A stretch of DNA of 64,000 bases from a virus, in the IMG/VR virus record IMGVR_UViG_3300019776_000194, positions 1 to 64,000 of that record; one strand, written 5' to 3'. Shown here in pieces: positions 8,440 to 16,502 of the stretch. Every line of letters starts with the position of its first letter. Within the stretch, counting starts at the first letter, position 1. The notes under the pieces were generated by a model. It was not told where the DNA came from and searched no databases. It saw only the letters and a program-made list of their open reading frames with translations. Position numbers and translations under genes: made by a program.

Positions 8440-8724
8440 ATGAGCAAACTTCGTAAAGAACGTTGGAAAATTCTGAAGCACGTATTTGAAAACATGAAAC
8501 AAATAGCTGAGACAGAAGGTAATGCTATTCACTATGATGGAGAGAATTATTCAGAATACGTTATCACAATTAATGACACATATATGACTTGTGGATTTGT
8601 ACTTGATCGAAGCTGGCATGGTATTTACGAAGATTGTGAAGAGGATGCCAGAACTCCTGCAACAGAGATTTTGGAGCGTATCAAGGGTAGGATTAGTATT
8701 TATAAACAAACTAATATTTGGTAG
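8440..8724 (+). CDS. hypothetical protein, 94 aa
   Basis: First gene after the 8381 promoter; AAAGGAGAAATT ribosome binding site. Basic helical N-terminus, then an acidic alpha/beta part. No recognised domain. Confidence 0.6.
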   Translation: MSKLRKERWKILKHVFENMKQIAETEGNAIHYDGENYSEYVITINDTYMTCGFVLDRSWHGIYEDCEEDARTPATEILERIKGRISIYKQTNIW

Positions 8725-8732
8725 GAGAACAA

Positions 8733-9035
8733 ATGAAAACTAGCATCTTACAATCAATGCTTGCAAGGAATAAAGGGATCATTTTTGGTTTACATGAGCA
8801 ACAAGAAGACCTTATGCGAGACATCCGGACAAATCGCTCTAATACTAAGAAACTACTCATAAGCATGGAGCAATTAGAATATCTCAATGATTCCTACTAC
8901 CGGAAAAAGAGTTCTTTTGAAAAGAACTCCAAGTCCCTCAAGCAATTAGCAGAAATTCAGAAGGAGATTAAAGAGGAGATTAAGCACAATGATGCTATGG
9001 AAGCTTATTTATTAATGTTGGCTTTGAGGGATTAA
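8733..9035 (+). CDS. coiled-coil protein, 100 aa
   Basis: The start at ATG 8733 is preferred because TAGGAGAACAA lies just upstream; an in-frame start 15 bases earlier lacks one. Residues 20-90 are almost wholly helical and charged, a likely coiled coil. Function unknown. Confidence 0.6.
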   Translation: MKTSILQSMLARNKGIIFGLHEQQEDLMRDIRTNRSNTKKLLISMEQLEYLNDSYYRKKSSFEKNSKSLKQLAEIQKEIKEEIKHNDAMEAYLLMLALRD

Positions 9036-9036
9036 T

Positions 9037-9321
9037 ATGGATTACTTGAAAGTAAAGAAATTACACAGTATTGGAGATAGTGGAGGAAGTGATCTTTGTG
9101 TATATGATGATGGTGGCACATTGAAGTTCTCTATGGCAAGTCCAACACGTCCTATACCAGAGTGTAAACCAACAGCAGAAATGTTGAAGAAGGCTTTGGA
9201 GTATGTTGAGAATTATGCAGATGATTGTGATAAATATCTAAACGATTTTGAGGACGGTAAAGATAGGGCTTACAGAAATGTGGCAGCTCATTTGGAAATG
9301 TTGATTAAGGAGGCTAGATAA
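9037..9321 (+). CDS. hypothetical protein, 94 aa
   Basis: Begins one base after the previous stop. The N-terminal half looks like beta strands, the C-terminal half like an acidic helix. No known family. Confidence 0.55.
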   Translation: MDYLKVKKLHSIGDSGGSDLCVYDDGGTLKFSMASPTRPIPECKPTAEMLKKALEYVENYADDCDKYLNDFEDGKDRAYRNVAAHLEMLIKEAR

Positions 9322-9322
9322 A

Positions 9323-9613
9323 ATGGCTAAATATGTGAAGTGTGTTGATAATGATTTGAACAGTATTCCTTTAACAGTTGGTGGTATTTATAAAGTACTT
9401 GACTATGATTCAGCTTCCTATATGATAGAGGACGACACTAAATGCGTAGAGTGGTGGAATAACTACCGATTTGAGGAACTACCAGAAGCCATCACATTCT
9501 CCTCACAACAAGAGTTTGAAGATGCTGTAATGAATGTGCTTAAGGGTCGCTTGGAAGTATTTGAGTGGAGGGAAGGCTGTAAAGAGTATTTTCATATGGA
9601 GGATAACAAATGA
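9323..9613 (+). CDS. hypothetical SH3-like small protein, 96 aa (paralogue of 17014 gene)
   Basis: The first 55 residues (KCVDN, then 'VGGIYKVLDY', then 'WWNNYRFEEL') match the gene at 17014 in pattern (KCIRN, 'VGQIYEV', 'WADNRFEFL'), so the two are paralogues of one small beta-barrel family. I cannot name its partner or function. AAGGAGGCTAGATAAA precedes the start. Confidence 0.6.
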   Translation: MAKYVKCVDNDLNSIPLTVGGIYKVLDYDSASYMIEDDTKCVEWWNNYRFEELPEAITFSSQQEFEDAVMNVLKGRLEVFEWREGCKEYFHMEDNK

Positions 9614-9840
9614 AACTAACTAAAGTAGATATTGCAAAAGCACTTGGAATGACTTACAATGGAACTTCTTGGGTGGCTGACAGTGACGAAGAAGAGTATG
9701 AAGCTCACGAGTTTAGCTTTGGTGGCAAGATAATATTTGTTTGGGCTACTTACAGAAACTTAGACGAAGCTTGGGAAGAAGCTGCTGAGAAGTTGTTAGA
9801 GCCTTTGGTAGATTATTTGCTTGGGAATTTGGATGATTGA
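9610..9840 (+). CDS. hypothetical protein, 76 aa
   Basis: Overlaps the previous stop by 4 bp. Acidic, Trp-rich alpha/beta protein; the N-terminus 'LTKVDIAKALGM' looks like a short helix-turn. Function unknown. Confidence 0.55.
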   Translation: MKLTKVDIAKALGMTYNGTSWVADSDEEEYEAHEFSFGGKIIFVWATYRNLDEAWEEAAEKLLEPLVDYLLGNLDD

Positions 9841-9855
9841 TAGGGAGGTGTGAGT

Positions 9856-11988
9856 ATGGCAACAGAGCTTGTAGGTTGGTATGTTGATGCAGAAGCTGAT
9901 GATTTATATCTGCAAGCTTCTAAAACTTGGTATGCTAAATTAAAAACATTCGATGGCAGTAGAGAGCTGCAGGTATTCCCTTTCCGAGATGGAGTAGAGG
10001 ATACATACAATAAAATCTCTGAATGGATACATTCGTTTCCTGATGGCACACTTGTAGCTGGACACAACATTCTTGGTTATGACTTATGGCTGTTCTGGAA
10101 ACTTTACGACATTGTACCTCGTGTTGGTAAGCAGTCTAAAGATTGGCTTGATGGTAAGCATGTACAATTTGTTGACACATATGTTTTGTCAATGTTCTTG
10201 AATCCAGACCTACCTAAGCATTCTCTTGAGTATCTATCAGGTGGTGATGAGAACGAAGATGGTAAGATTAACTATCGCAAGAGTCTGATTGAAGTTGGAG
10301 CATTAGCATCTGATGCACCTAAAGGAGCTGAGTTCAAGTTCTTTCACGAGCTTATGGTTCCATACTGTGATCGTGACGTTGACGCAGGTATTGTCGTCTT
10401 GAAGAAGTTATGGAATAAGGCTAAAGAACTCTATAAAGATGAGTGGCTCCATCCTAGCTTCAAGCAGATTCAGAAAGACTTCTGGCTTTACAGTGCTCAA
10501 GCATATACTGGCGTAAAGTTTAACAAAGAGAAAGCAGAAGCGTTAGTAGAGGTTGTCACAATTGAGATGCAGAAGCTTAAAGAAGAAGTAGACCCATTAC
10601 TACCTCCAAGACCTCTTAAAACGGCTGAGGAAGCATTCTACAAGATGCCAGCAAAGCCTTTCACTAAGTCTGGAGAAATGTCTGCTAACATGGTTAAATG
10701 GCTTGAGAAGCACAACGCAACTATTGATGCTGAGGGATACATTCATGCTTATGGTACAAAATGTAAACTTGAAGCTAACAAGGTGTTCCCTATTAAGCTC
10801 CCAATGGAAATCGACGATAATACTGAGCTTAAAGATTGGTTCATTGCACAAGGGTGGGAGGCTAGTGAAGGATTTTGGAACTTCAAGAAAGACCCTGTAA
10901 CGAAGAAAAACATGCGCGATGATAAAGGTAAGCTGATTCCTACAACTCCTAAGATTCAGTCTCAAGGTGTTATCTGTCCAAACTTATTAAAGCTTGAGGG
11001 AGAAATTCCAGCTAAGGTTGTAAAGTTCTTGTCCTACCGTAATCGCTTAGGTGTTGTTACAGGTTGGTTGAATAACTGGAGACTTGATTTTGATGGCAGA
11101 CTGAGTGCTGAGATTAGTGGTTATGCCCCTACAAGTCGTGTTAAACATCGTCTCATCTGCAATGTCCCGAAGGCAGATATTAAGGTGTTACTTGGGAATG
11201 AAATGCGTGACTTGTTCACATGCGAGGATGGTTATCATTATGTAGGTTGTGACGCAGCCGCGCTGGAGGCGAGAACCCTCGCAAGCTATACTTGGAAATA
11301 TGACTACGGTTCGTATGCTAAGTTATTGCTTGAAGGAGATGTTCATACTGCTAATGCGTTTGCTTTTTTTCCTCACTTGCACAAAGAATTCGACATTAAC
11401 GAACCTGAATTGAAAGAAAATCCTAAGTTTAAGCCTTGGAGAAATAAGGCTAAGACAGGGCAGTATTTATTAGCTTTCGGTGGAGGAGCACCAAAGCTTG
11501 CTCAGAGCTTAGGTTTATCATCAACAGAGGGTAAAAAATCTTTCGATAACTACTGGACTACTAATGCAGGATTAGGATTGTTGAAAGAAGCTGCTGAGAA
11601 ATATTACACAACAGTTGGTAAGAGTAAATACATTGTAGGAATTGATGGGAGACAAGTTTCTGTGCGAGGCAAGAACGTCTTACTATCGTGTTTAGGACAA
11701 GGCTTAGGTGCTATCTGTATGTCTTATTCAGCTTGTTTTATGGATACTTGGTTGGGCGAGTTACACCTAGATGATAAAGGCAGACCTCATTATGTTTACA
11801 AAGGATTTATTGTAAAAAGGTTGTCAAAAGTGCATGACGAATACTCATGGGAAGTTGAAGATGGGTTAGAGGAAGAGATTCGAGAAATGGCAGAGAAGGC
11901 TATTGTCAAAGCAGGTGAGTATTTAAAGCTATCTATTCCCTTAGCTGCTGAAGGTAAGGTCGGGAAATCATGGAAGGACGTACATTGA
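9856..11988 (+). CDS. family A DNA polymerase (T7-like) with 3'-5' exonuclease
   Basis: Replicative polymerase of 710 aa. Exonuclease domain (1 to about 190): DAEADD (Exo I), 'GHNILGYD' (Exo II) and 'YCDRDVDA' (Exo III). Polymerase: motif A 'CDAAALEAR' near residue 465, motif B R-x3-K-x3-Y-x3-FG in 'RNKAKTGQYLLAFG' near 535, motif C 'VHDE' near 660. ATG 9856 is chosen since GGGAGG sits 7 bases before it; the GTG at 9850 is too close. The stop codon lies inside the -35 box of the promoter at 11985. An HNH endonuclease gene follows directly. Confidence 0.95.
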   Translation: MATELVGWYVDAEADDLYLQASKTWYAKLKTFDGSRELQVFPFRDGVEDTYNKISEWIHSFPDGTLVAGHNILGYDLWLFWKLYDIVPRVGKQSKDWLDGKHVQFVDTYVLSMFLNPDLPKHSLEYLSGGDENEDGKINYRKSLIEVGALASDAPKGAEFKFFHELMVPYCDRDVDAGIVVLKKLWNKAKELYKDEWLHPSFKQIQKDFWLYSAQAYTGVKFNKEKAEALVEVVTIEMQKLKEEVDPLLPPRPLKTAEEAFYKMPAKPFTKSGEMSANMVKWLEKHNATIDAEGYIHAYGTKCKLEANKVFPIKLPMEIDDNTELKDWFIAQGWEASEGFWNFKKDPVTKKNMRDDKGKLIPTTPKIQSQGVICPNLLKLEGEIPAKVVKFLSYRNRLGVVTGWLNNWRLDFDGRLSAEISGYAPTSRVKHRLICNVPKADIKVLLGNEMRDLFTCEDGYHYVGCDAAALEARTLASYTWKYDYGSYAKLLLEGDVHTANAFAFFPHLHKEFDINEPELKENPKFKPWRNKAKTGQYLLAFGGGAPKLAQSLGLSSTEGKKSFDNYWTTNAGLGLLKEAAEKYYTTVGKSKYIVGIDGRQVSVRGKNVLLSCLGQGLGAICMSYSACFMDTWLGELHLDDKGRPHYVYKGFIVKRLSKVHDEYSWEVEDGLEEEIREMAEKAIVKAGEYLKLSIPLAAEGKVGKSWKDVH

Positions 11989-12013
11989 CAATTACCTGTT
12001 TTCGTTGTACAAT
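11985..12013 (+). promoter_or_regulatory. sigma70-like promoter for HNH gene
   Basis: TTGACA (11985-11990), 17-bp spacer, TACAAT (12008-12013). The TGA stop of the polymerase gene is part of the -35 hexamer. Confidence 0.75.
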
Positions 12014-12040
12014 ATTGTTTTAACTTTACAAGGAAAACTT

Positions 12041-12610
12041 ATGGAAATTGAAGAGTTGTTTTATTATTGCGAGGACAGCCCAACAGGTCTGCGAAGAAAG
12101 ACTGATTGGGTATCTGGTAAGAATTACAAAGTTATTAGAGGGTTCAGAGGGGATGTAGCTGGAAGTCAAGGGGGAGGTAGATGTCAATACTGGATGGTTA
12201 AGGTTGGAAACAAAACACTACGTTGTCACAGAATCGTGTGGGAGTTATGTCGTGGAAAACTGGATAAGACTGTGCAGATAGACCATATTGACGGGAACTC
12301 TTTGAACAACAGAATTGAGAATCTTCGTGTTGTTACTAACAAAACCAACTCTAGAAACCAGAAATTCAGGAGTACGAATACCTCTGGCGTATGTGGAGTT
12401 GGTCTTCTTATAAATAAAACAAAAAGTGGTGAGAACAGGTATTGGAAGGCTCAGTGGAATAACTTAGAAGGTAAAAGATGTGCTAAGTGCTTCTCTGTGG
12501 CTTTGTATGGGGAGGAAGAAGCTTTCAAACTAGCTTGTAAGTACAGGGAGAAGGTGATGCAAGAACTTAACGAAGCAGGAGCTGGGTATATTCCTAGACA
12601 TGGCACTTGA
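12041..12610 (+). CDS. HNH endonuclease with AP2-like C-terminus (free-standing homing type)
   Basis: Contains the HNH_3-type core 'CHRIVWELCRGKL' ... 'IDHIDGNSLNNRIENLR' with the catalytic His in DHIDGN, followed by 'NTSGVCGVGL', typical of the AP2 DNA-binding domain of phage homing endonucleases. Likely cuts phage DNA lacking the gene and spreads it by repair. ATG 12041 is preferred over the in-frame ATG 12005, which lies in the promoter. The gene sits just after the polymerase gene and is bracketed by two similar promoters (11985, 12607), each with a -35 made from the stop codon of the gene before it. Confidence 0.85.
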   Translation: MEIEELFYYCEDSPTGLRRKTDWVSGKNYKVIRGFRGDVAGSQGGGRCQYWMVKVGNKTLRCHRIVWELCRGKLDKTVQIDHIDGNSLNNRIENLRVVTNKTNSRNQKFRSTNTSGVCGVGLLINKTKSGENRYWKAQWNNLEGKRCAKCFSVALYGEEEAFKLACKYREKVMQELNEAGAGYIPRHGT

Positions 12611-12635
12611 CAAGTCCAACAGAACGCTCTACAAT
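12607..12635 (+). promoter_or_regulatory. sigma70-like promoter
   Basis: TTGACA (12607-12612), 17 bp, TACAAT (12630-12635). The HNH stop codon TGA (12608-12610) is inside the -35 box. Drives the operon from 12666. Confidence 0.8.
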
Positions 12636-12665
12636 ATCACTTATTAACAAACAGAAGGAGGAATT

Positions 12666-13178
12666 ATGACAACAGTATCACAAGTAGGAAACATTGACAG
12701 CAACGAGAAAGGCTCTGGTGCTCGTTACAATAGTGGGAAGCCTGATTATTCAATGTTGTTATTGAGTGATTTTGCGGAGTATATTGCCAGCACAGTGTCT
12801 TCAGATTTTTGTGACTTAACCAATGTGTTATTTCAACTTGGGGAGTTTCAGAAGACCCACAGTGCTGTAAACTTGGGGACAATCTTACAGATTCTTGGAG
12901 ACGATGCTATAGAAGAATCTACGCATGTGTTCACTTACGGAGCAGCTAAGTATAAGAAATTTAATTGGATGAAGGGTATGCAGTGGAGTGTTCCTTTAGC
13001 ATGTGCAGTACGTCACACGTTGGCAATCATTAATGGTGAAGAAGTTGATGCAGAGTCTGGACGCAAACATTTGGGACATATTTGCTGTAACGTAATGATG
13101 CTAATTCACTATACGCAATACTACAAAGAAGGTAATGATTTGCCTCCACGAGAGTTGTTTGAGGACAGTTATGAGTAG
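12666..13178 (+). CDS. dATP/dGTP diphosphohydrolase-like protein (DUF5664 / MazZ-type)
   Basis: The core 'YGAAKYKKFNWMKG' ... 'CAVRHTLAIINGEEVD' ... 'GRKHLGHICCNVMML' is typical of the DUF5664 dATP/dGTP diphosphohydrolase family, all-alpha NTP pyrophosphohydrolases related to MazG. MazZ members convert dGTP to dGMP in phages with 2-aminoadenine DNA. No PurZ or DatZ is visible in this window, so a base-modification role cannot be claimed; dNTP-pool control is the safer reading. GGAGGAATT is the ribosome binding site, behind the 12607 promoter. Confidence 0.7.
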   Translation: MTTVSQVGNIDSNEKGSGARYNSGKPDYSMLLLSDFAEYIASTVSSDFCDLTNVLFQLGEFQKTHSAVNLGTILQILGDDAIEESTHVFTYGAAKYKKFNWMKGMQWSVPLACAVRHTLAIINGEEVDAESGRKHLGHICCNVMMLIHYTQYYKEGNDLPPRELFEDSYE

Positions 13179-13464
13179 TCTACAAGAGCCACCTATGTTA
13201 TACTTCCTAGCAATGCTATCAAGCTTTGTATTCGTGTTTCTCAAAGCATGGCAACAGCAAAACATCGCTCATAGAACATACTGGTGGATTATGCCAACTT
13301 CTATGTTAATGGCTGTGACAGAAGTTTACTCTGTTTCCATTATGGCTAAGAATGGGCTTGGGTGGATTGTAGTCTTTGTAGGAGTTGGAGCAGGTCTTGG
13401 TGGATCACTGTCAGCTTACTTGCACCATAGATTCTTAATCAAGGAGAAACCATGCCAACAATAG
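13171..13464 (+). CDS. membrane protein, 97 aa, three TM segments
   Basis: ATG 13171 overlaps the previous gene's end by 8 bp. Hydrophobic segments at about residues 9-25, 39-55 and 63-82, with a positive C-terminus. Size and topology resemble small phage membrane proteins, including class I holins, but its early position argues against a lysis role. Function unknown. Confidence 0.6.
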   Translation: MSSLQEPPMLYFLAMLSSFVFVFLKAWQQQNIAHRTYWWIMPTSMLMAVTEVYSVSIMAKNGLGWIVVFVGVGAGLGGSLSAYLHHRFLIKEKPCQQ

Positions 13465-13637
13465 AGGCTAAGTACAACTACCTCCTATCACTCCTCGAAA
13501 TACAAGACATAGATTTATTTGAGAAAGATGCTTGCATAGGAATGCCAAACAGGATATACTTTCAATTCAATGAGTATGAAGTTGTAGGAATGTCTGTAGA
13601 TGATGTTTTGAATAAGTTAGTAAAGGAGAAAACATGA
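13452..13637 (+). CDS. hypothetical protein, 61 aa
   Basis: Starts 13 bp inside the previous gene with AAGGAGAAACC upstream. Small acidic protein, no motif recognised. Confidence 0.5.
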   Translation: MPTIEAKYNYLLSLLEIQDIDLFEKDACIGMPNRIYFQFNEYEVVGMSVDDVLNKLVKEKT

Positions 13638-13927
13638 AACGAACAGTGAAAGAATTATTGCTCAAAGATTTTAATCTAGACGGATACACTGTCGGAGCTG
13701 CTGTAGATTTATTAAACAATTTTAACAGAGATGCTAAAATAGAATTTCTAACTCGATGGGAGTATGATACGTGCTTTGAGATTGAGTTAGTCCGTGAGCA
13801 AACAGATGAAGAGTATGCTTCAGAGCTTGCCAAGAAACAAGCGGAAGAGACAGCAGAGAAAGTAAGAGAGTATGAAGCGTATTTGAAGTTGAAGGCTATC
13901 TACGACAAACTCGATGAAAATGTTTGA
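13634..13927 (+). CDS. hypothetical protein, 97 aa
   Basis: Overlaps the previous gene by 4 bp (ATGA). The C-terminal half is a charged helix, probably a coiled coil. The stop TGA (13925-13927) forms part of the -35 box of the SSB promoter. Function unknown. Confidence 0.55.
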   Translation: MKRTVKELLLKDFNLDGYTVGAAVDLLNNFNRDAKIEFLTRWEYDTCFEIELVREQTDEEYASELAKKQAEETAEKVREYEAYLKLKAIYDKLDENV

Positions 13928-13952
13928 CAAGAAGTTTTAAAGTGTGTATAAT
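13924..13952 (+). promoter_or_regulatory. strong sigma70-like promoter for SSB
   Basis: TTGACA (13924-13929), 17 bp, TATAAT (13947-13952): both hexamers perfect, as expected for a highly expressed SSB. Confidence 0.9.
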
Positions 13953-13959
13953 TACGTTT

Positions 13960-14058
13960 CAAGTGTAGCACATTCATTCTAATGTGCAGGCAGTGTAGTG
14001 TCTTTAGGCAAGTGCTCTACGCAAATCTAAGTAGCAATTCTATAAAGGAAACTAAACA
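13960..14058 (+). promoter_or_regulatory. structured 5' leader of the SSB gene
   Basis: About 100 nt of untranslated leader, long for this phage. It holds a perfect 7-bp hairpin (GCACATT 13968-13974 with AATGTGC 13981-13987, loop CATTCT) and two copies of AGTGTAG. It may stabilise the mRNA or allow feedback by the ssDNA-binding protein; this is inference. Confidence 0.45.
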
Positions 14059-14715
14059 ATGGCAACTAAACAAAAAGCTCAATACGGTACTATCGAAGGT
14101 ACTCTTGTCTACGCTAAAGTAGGTCAACCAGACACCAAATATCAAAGTACAGATAAGGAGTGGAGTATTGAAGTAATCGTAGACGAAGATACAGCAGATG
14201 CATGGGATGCACAATTTAAGAAGCAACCAGCTAAGAAGATTAAAGCTTCTGAGTTTGAAGCTAAATACAAGATTCCTGTACCTGATGCTTTGAAGAATGA
14301 GAAGAACGTCTTTGGTATTAAGCTCAAACGTCAAGCTACAAATGATGGTGTGCCAGTGGATGATGAGTTCCGTCCAAAGGTGTTTGTAGATGATACAGAA
14401 GGTAATCGTACAGAGATTGGTCAAAGTAGATTGATTGCTAATGGCTCATTTGGTAAAGTCTCTTACTACATCTCTACAAATGACTTCGGTACATTTGCTC
14501 GTTTGCAAAATGTGTTGATGGAAGAGGATAATTTTATTGAGTATGAGTCTTCTGGTGGCAGTGGCAAGGCTGGTGATGAGTTTGGCTCTAAGCCAGTGAA
14601 GACAGAAGCTCCTCGTAAGGAAGTTCTTGAAGCACGTCCTGGGAAGGCAGCTCCAGCTAAGAAAGCTAAGCCAGTGGTGTTGGAAGAAGATGACCTTGAA
14701 AGTTCTCCTTTCTGA
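14059..14715 (+). CDS. T7 gp2.5-like single-stranded DNA-binding protein
   Basis: 218 aa: an OB-fold-like N-terminal 140 residues ('GTIEGTLVYAKVGQPDTKYQ', 'WSIEVIVDED', 'RLIANGSFGKVSYYIS') followed by a flexible Gly/Lys/Ala linker and an acidic tail ending DDLESSPF. An acidic tail with terminal Phe is the hallmark of phage SSBs such as T7 gp2.5, used to contact polymerase and helicase. It coats ssDNA at the replication fork. It has its own perfect promoter and is followed by a terminator. Confidence 0.85.
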   Translation: MATKQKAQYGTIEGTLVYAKVGQPDTKYQSTDKEWSIEVIVDEDTADAWDAQFKKQPAKKIKASEFEAKYKIPVPDALKNEKNVFGIKLKRQATNDGVPVDDEFRPKVFVDDTEGNRTEIGQSRLIANGSFGKVSYYISTNDFGTFARLQNVLMEEDNFIEYESSGGSGKAGDEFGSKPVKTEAPRKEVLEARPGKAAPAKKAKPVVLEEDDLESSPF

Positions 14716-14748
14716 GTGTAAAGTAACTTAACCGTATGTAATACAGAC

Positions 14749-14790
14749 AAAGCCCTTGCTCCTCGTGGGGGTGAGGGCTTTATAGTTTTA
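14749..14790 (+). terminator. rho-independent terminator after SSB
   Basis: Stem AAAGCCCT (14749-14756) with AGGGCTTT (14774-14781) plus an inner CTCC/GGGG, followed by ATAGTTTTAT. The GC-rich stem and T-rich tail fit an intrinsic terminator. Confidence 0.8.
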
Positions 14791-14803
14791 TAAGGAGAAG
14801 AAT

Positions 14804-15022
14804 ATGGGAATAGTAAAACATTTTAGAAGTTTAGGTGACGAAGATGAAGTACCTGCAAGAAATCTGTACGTATTAGAGAACACACAAGGATATAACGATT
14901 ATAATAACGGGTATTCTCTGTCTCAGAATCCTTACAATGCTAAGTATTCGGAGGCACAGAACATTGCTTGGCAAGTGGGTTGGTTACGTGCTAAACAAGA
15001 CTTGAACATGTTTGGTATTTAG
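14804..15022 (+). CDS. small protein with ribosome-modulation-factor-like motif, 72 aa
   Basis: Residues about 29-64 read QGYNDYNNGY ... NPYNAKY ... AWQVGWLRAKQ. The spacing G-x-x-x-x-x-G, NPY, then A-W-x-x-G-W-x-x-A is that of the RMF family (PF04957), whose bacterial member silences ribosomes by dimerisation. A phage copy could act on host ribosomes, but only the motif pattern supports this. AAGGAGAAGAAT precedes ATG; it is transcribed after the SSB terminator. Confidence 0.5.
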   Translation: MGIVKHFRSLGDEDEVPARNLYVLENTQGYNDYNNGYSLSQNPYNAKYSEAQNIAWQVGWLRAKQDLNMFGI

Positions 15023-15034
15023 TTAGGAGAACAA

Positions 15035-15211
15035 ATGGAAGACATTACAACACTACGACAGTTCACTCTGTGGATGTTCAAGCAACCTCAAGCTGAGGAG
15101 ATTCTGGCAAACTCTCCAATATTGCGACAGGTTTATAGTGAGATTAAACGTAGCACAATTAACAAGCGACAGAGGTTAAAAATGGTTGCTATGAGGAAGG
15201 GGAAGCGATGA
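15035..15211 (+). CDS. hypothetical basic protein, 58 aa
   Basis: ATG at 15035 behind TTAGGAGAACAA; the TGA (15209-15211) overlaps the exonuclease start (ATGA). The C-terminus is strongly basic (KRQRLKMVAMRKGKR), suggesting nucleic-acid contact. The strong ribosome binding site and the overlap support it as a real gene. Confidence 0.6.
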   Translation: MEDITTLRQFTLWMFKQPQAEEILANSPILRQVYSEIKRSTINKRQRLKMVAMRKGKR

Positions 15212-16314
15212 GTAAACTTGTTTTTGATATAGACTTCATCATTTTTGCAGCAGTAAGCATCGCAGAAGAGAAGTTTATCACAGCAACACATGTTCCTACA
15301 GGTCGTAAGTTTGAATTTGATAACAAGACGAGTTTGTGGGGGCATTACAAGAAAAAAGAAGGTGGCTGGATTGCAGAAGAGAATGCAAAGAACGGTAACA
15401 ACTTCTACAAACCTGAAGATTTTGAAGTGGTAGAGTGTCAACGTCCAAGACCTTTCAAAGTCAAGTATGTAGATAAACTCACAGGTGAGCCTGACCCATC
15501 TAAAGATTATTTCATAAGCCCTTGGGAGGGCGCTAAGAATGTTCTAAACTCTAAGATAGAGAGTATCTGTGAGAAGCTGGGCACAAAAGAGTATTTCGGG
15601 TACACTAGCAAAGGGAAGACATTTCGAGAAGACATTGCAACCATCTTACCCTATAAAGGCAATCGTACAGGACTCAGACCTTTGCTACTTGACAAGATGA
15701 AAGACTACGTATGTGAGCGACACAACATCACTTTGGTAGAGAATATTGAGTCTGATGATGCTGTCAACATTGCAACGCTTGAAGGTTACAATAATTGGGT
15801 CAAGAATGGTAAGAAGGACTGTGACAAAGTTATCTGTGTTCAGGAAGACAAGGATGGCAAGCAATGTAGTGGTTGGCACTTCAATCCTAACAAAGACGAT
15901 AAACCAAGACTTATAGAAGGGCTAGGAAGCCTCTGGTTGGACTCTAAAGGTAAAGTAGATGGTTGCGGTAGGATGTGGCTATTACATCAAGTGTTAAGTT
16001 CAGATGACAGCGATAACTATGCGAGCAATTCAGCATCTGATATTGCTTGGGGTGAAAAGAGTTCTTACAAGTTATTGAAGGACTGTAAGACAGATCGAGA
16101 AGCATTTGAAGCTGTTGTAAAAGGTTACAAAACACTTTACCCAAAACCTATAACTATGGTAAACTTTCGAGGTGATACAATCGTTGTTGATTGGTTATAC
16201 GCAATGAACGAAAACTTCAACTTGGCAAGAATGCTTAGAAAGGTAGATGAAGGTACTATAGATATTGCCACTGTGTTGAAGAAGCTTGACATCCCTCTGG
16301 AGGACACACAATGA
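15208..16314 (+). CDS. T7 gp6-like 5'-3' exonuclease (FEN/PIN fold)
   Basis: 368 aa. The acidic metal-binding residues of flap-type exonucleases are visible: 'VFDIDFIIF' at the N-terminus, 'ENIESDDAVNIA' mid-protein, and the later 'LSSDDSDNYA'. This set and the genome position after SSB match T7 gene 6 type enzymes, which remove RNA primers and process DNA ends. It overlaps the next gene by 4 bp. Confidence 0.78.
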   Translation: MSKLVFDIDFIIFAAVSIAEEKFITATHVPTGRKFEFDNKTSLWGHYKKKEGGWIAEENAKNGNNFYKPEDFEVVECQRPRPFKVKYVDKLTGEPDPSKDYFISPWEGAKNVLNSKIESICEKLGTKEYFGYTSKGKTFREDIATILPYKGNRTGLRPLLLDKMKDYVCERHNITLVENIESDDAVNIATLEGYNNWVKNGKKDCDKVICVQEDKDGKQCSGWHFNPNKDDKPRLIEGLGSLWLDSKGKVDGCGRMWLLHQVLSSDDSDNYASNSASDIAWGEKSSYKLLKDCKTDREAFEAVVKGYKTLYPKPITMVNFRGDTIVVDWLYAMNENFNLARMLRKVDEGTIDIATVLKKLDIPLEDTQ

Positions 16315-16502
16315 GCTGGAACAACGTACTACCAGCTTGGATGCTATTTGAAGAGTCTGCCAAACGTCATGCTATGTGGAGCTGTGCAATGGAAGAGGAA
16401 TGGGATGCTGGTATTTCTGTAGAGGTTCCTAGGAGCTTGTGGAGCATCTCTAGCGCATGTTTTGAAAGTTACAATGAGGGGAAATGGAATGAAGGCAAAT
16501 AA
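16311..16502 (+). CDS. hypothetical protein, 63 aa
   Basis: Coupled to the exonuclease by ATGA and overlapping the next gene by 14 bp. It carries four Trp and several acidic residues; no family recognised. Confidence 0.5.
   Translation: MSWNNVLPAWMLFEESAKRHAMWSCAMEEEWDAGISVEVPRSLWSISSACFESYNEGKWNEGK

Noticed and set aside
10600-10965. 121-aa ORF on the - strand inside the polymerase gene
   Set aside because: Antisense to a well-supported gene, no ribosome binding site.
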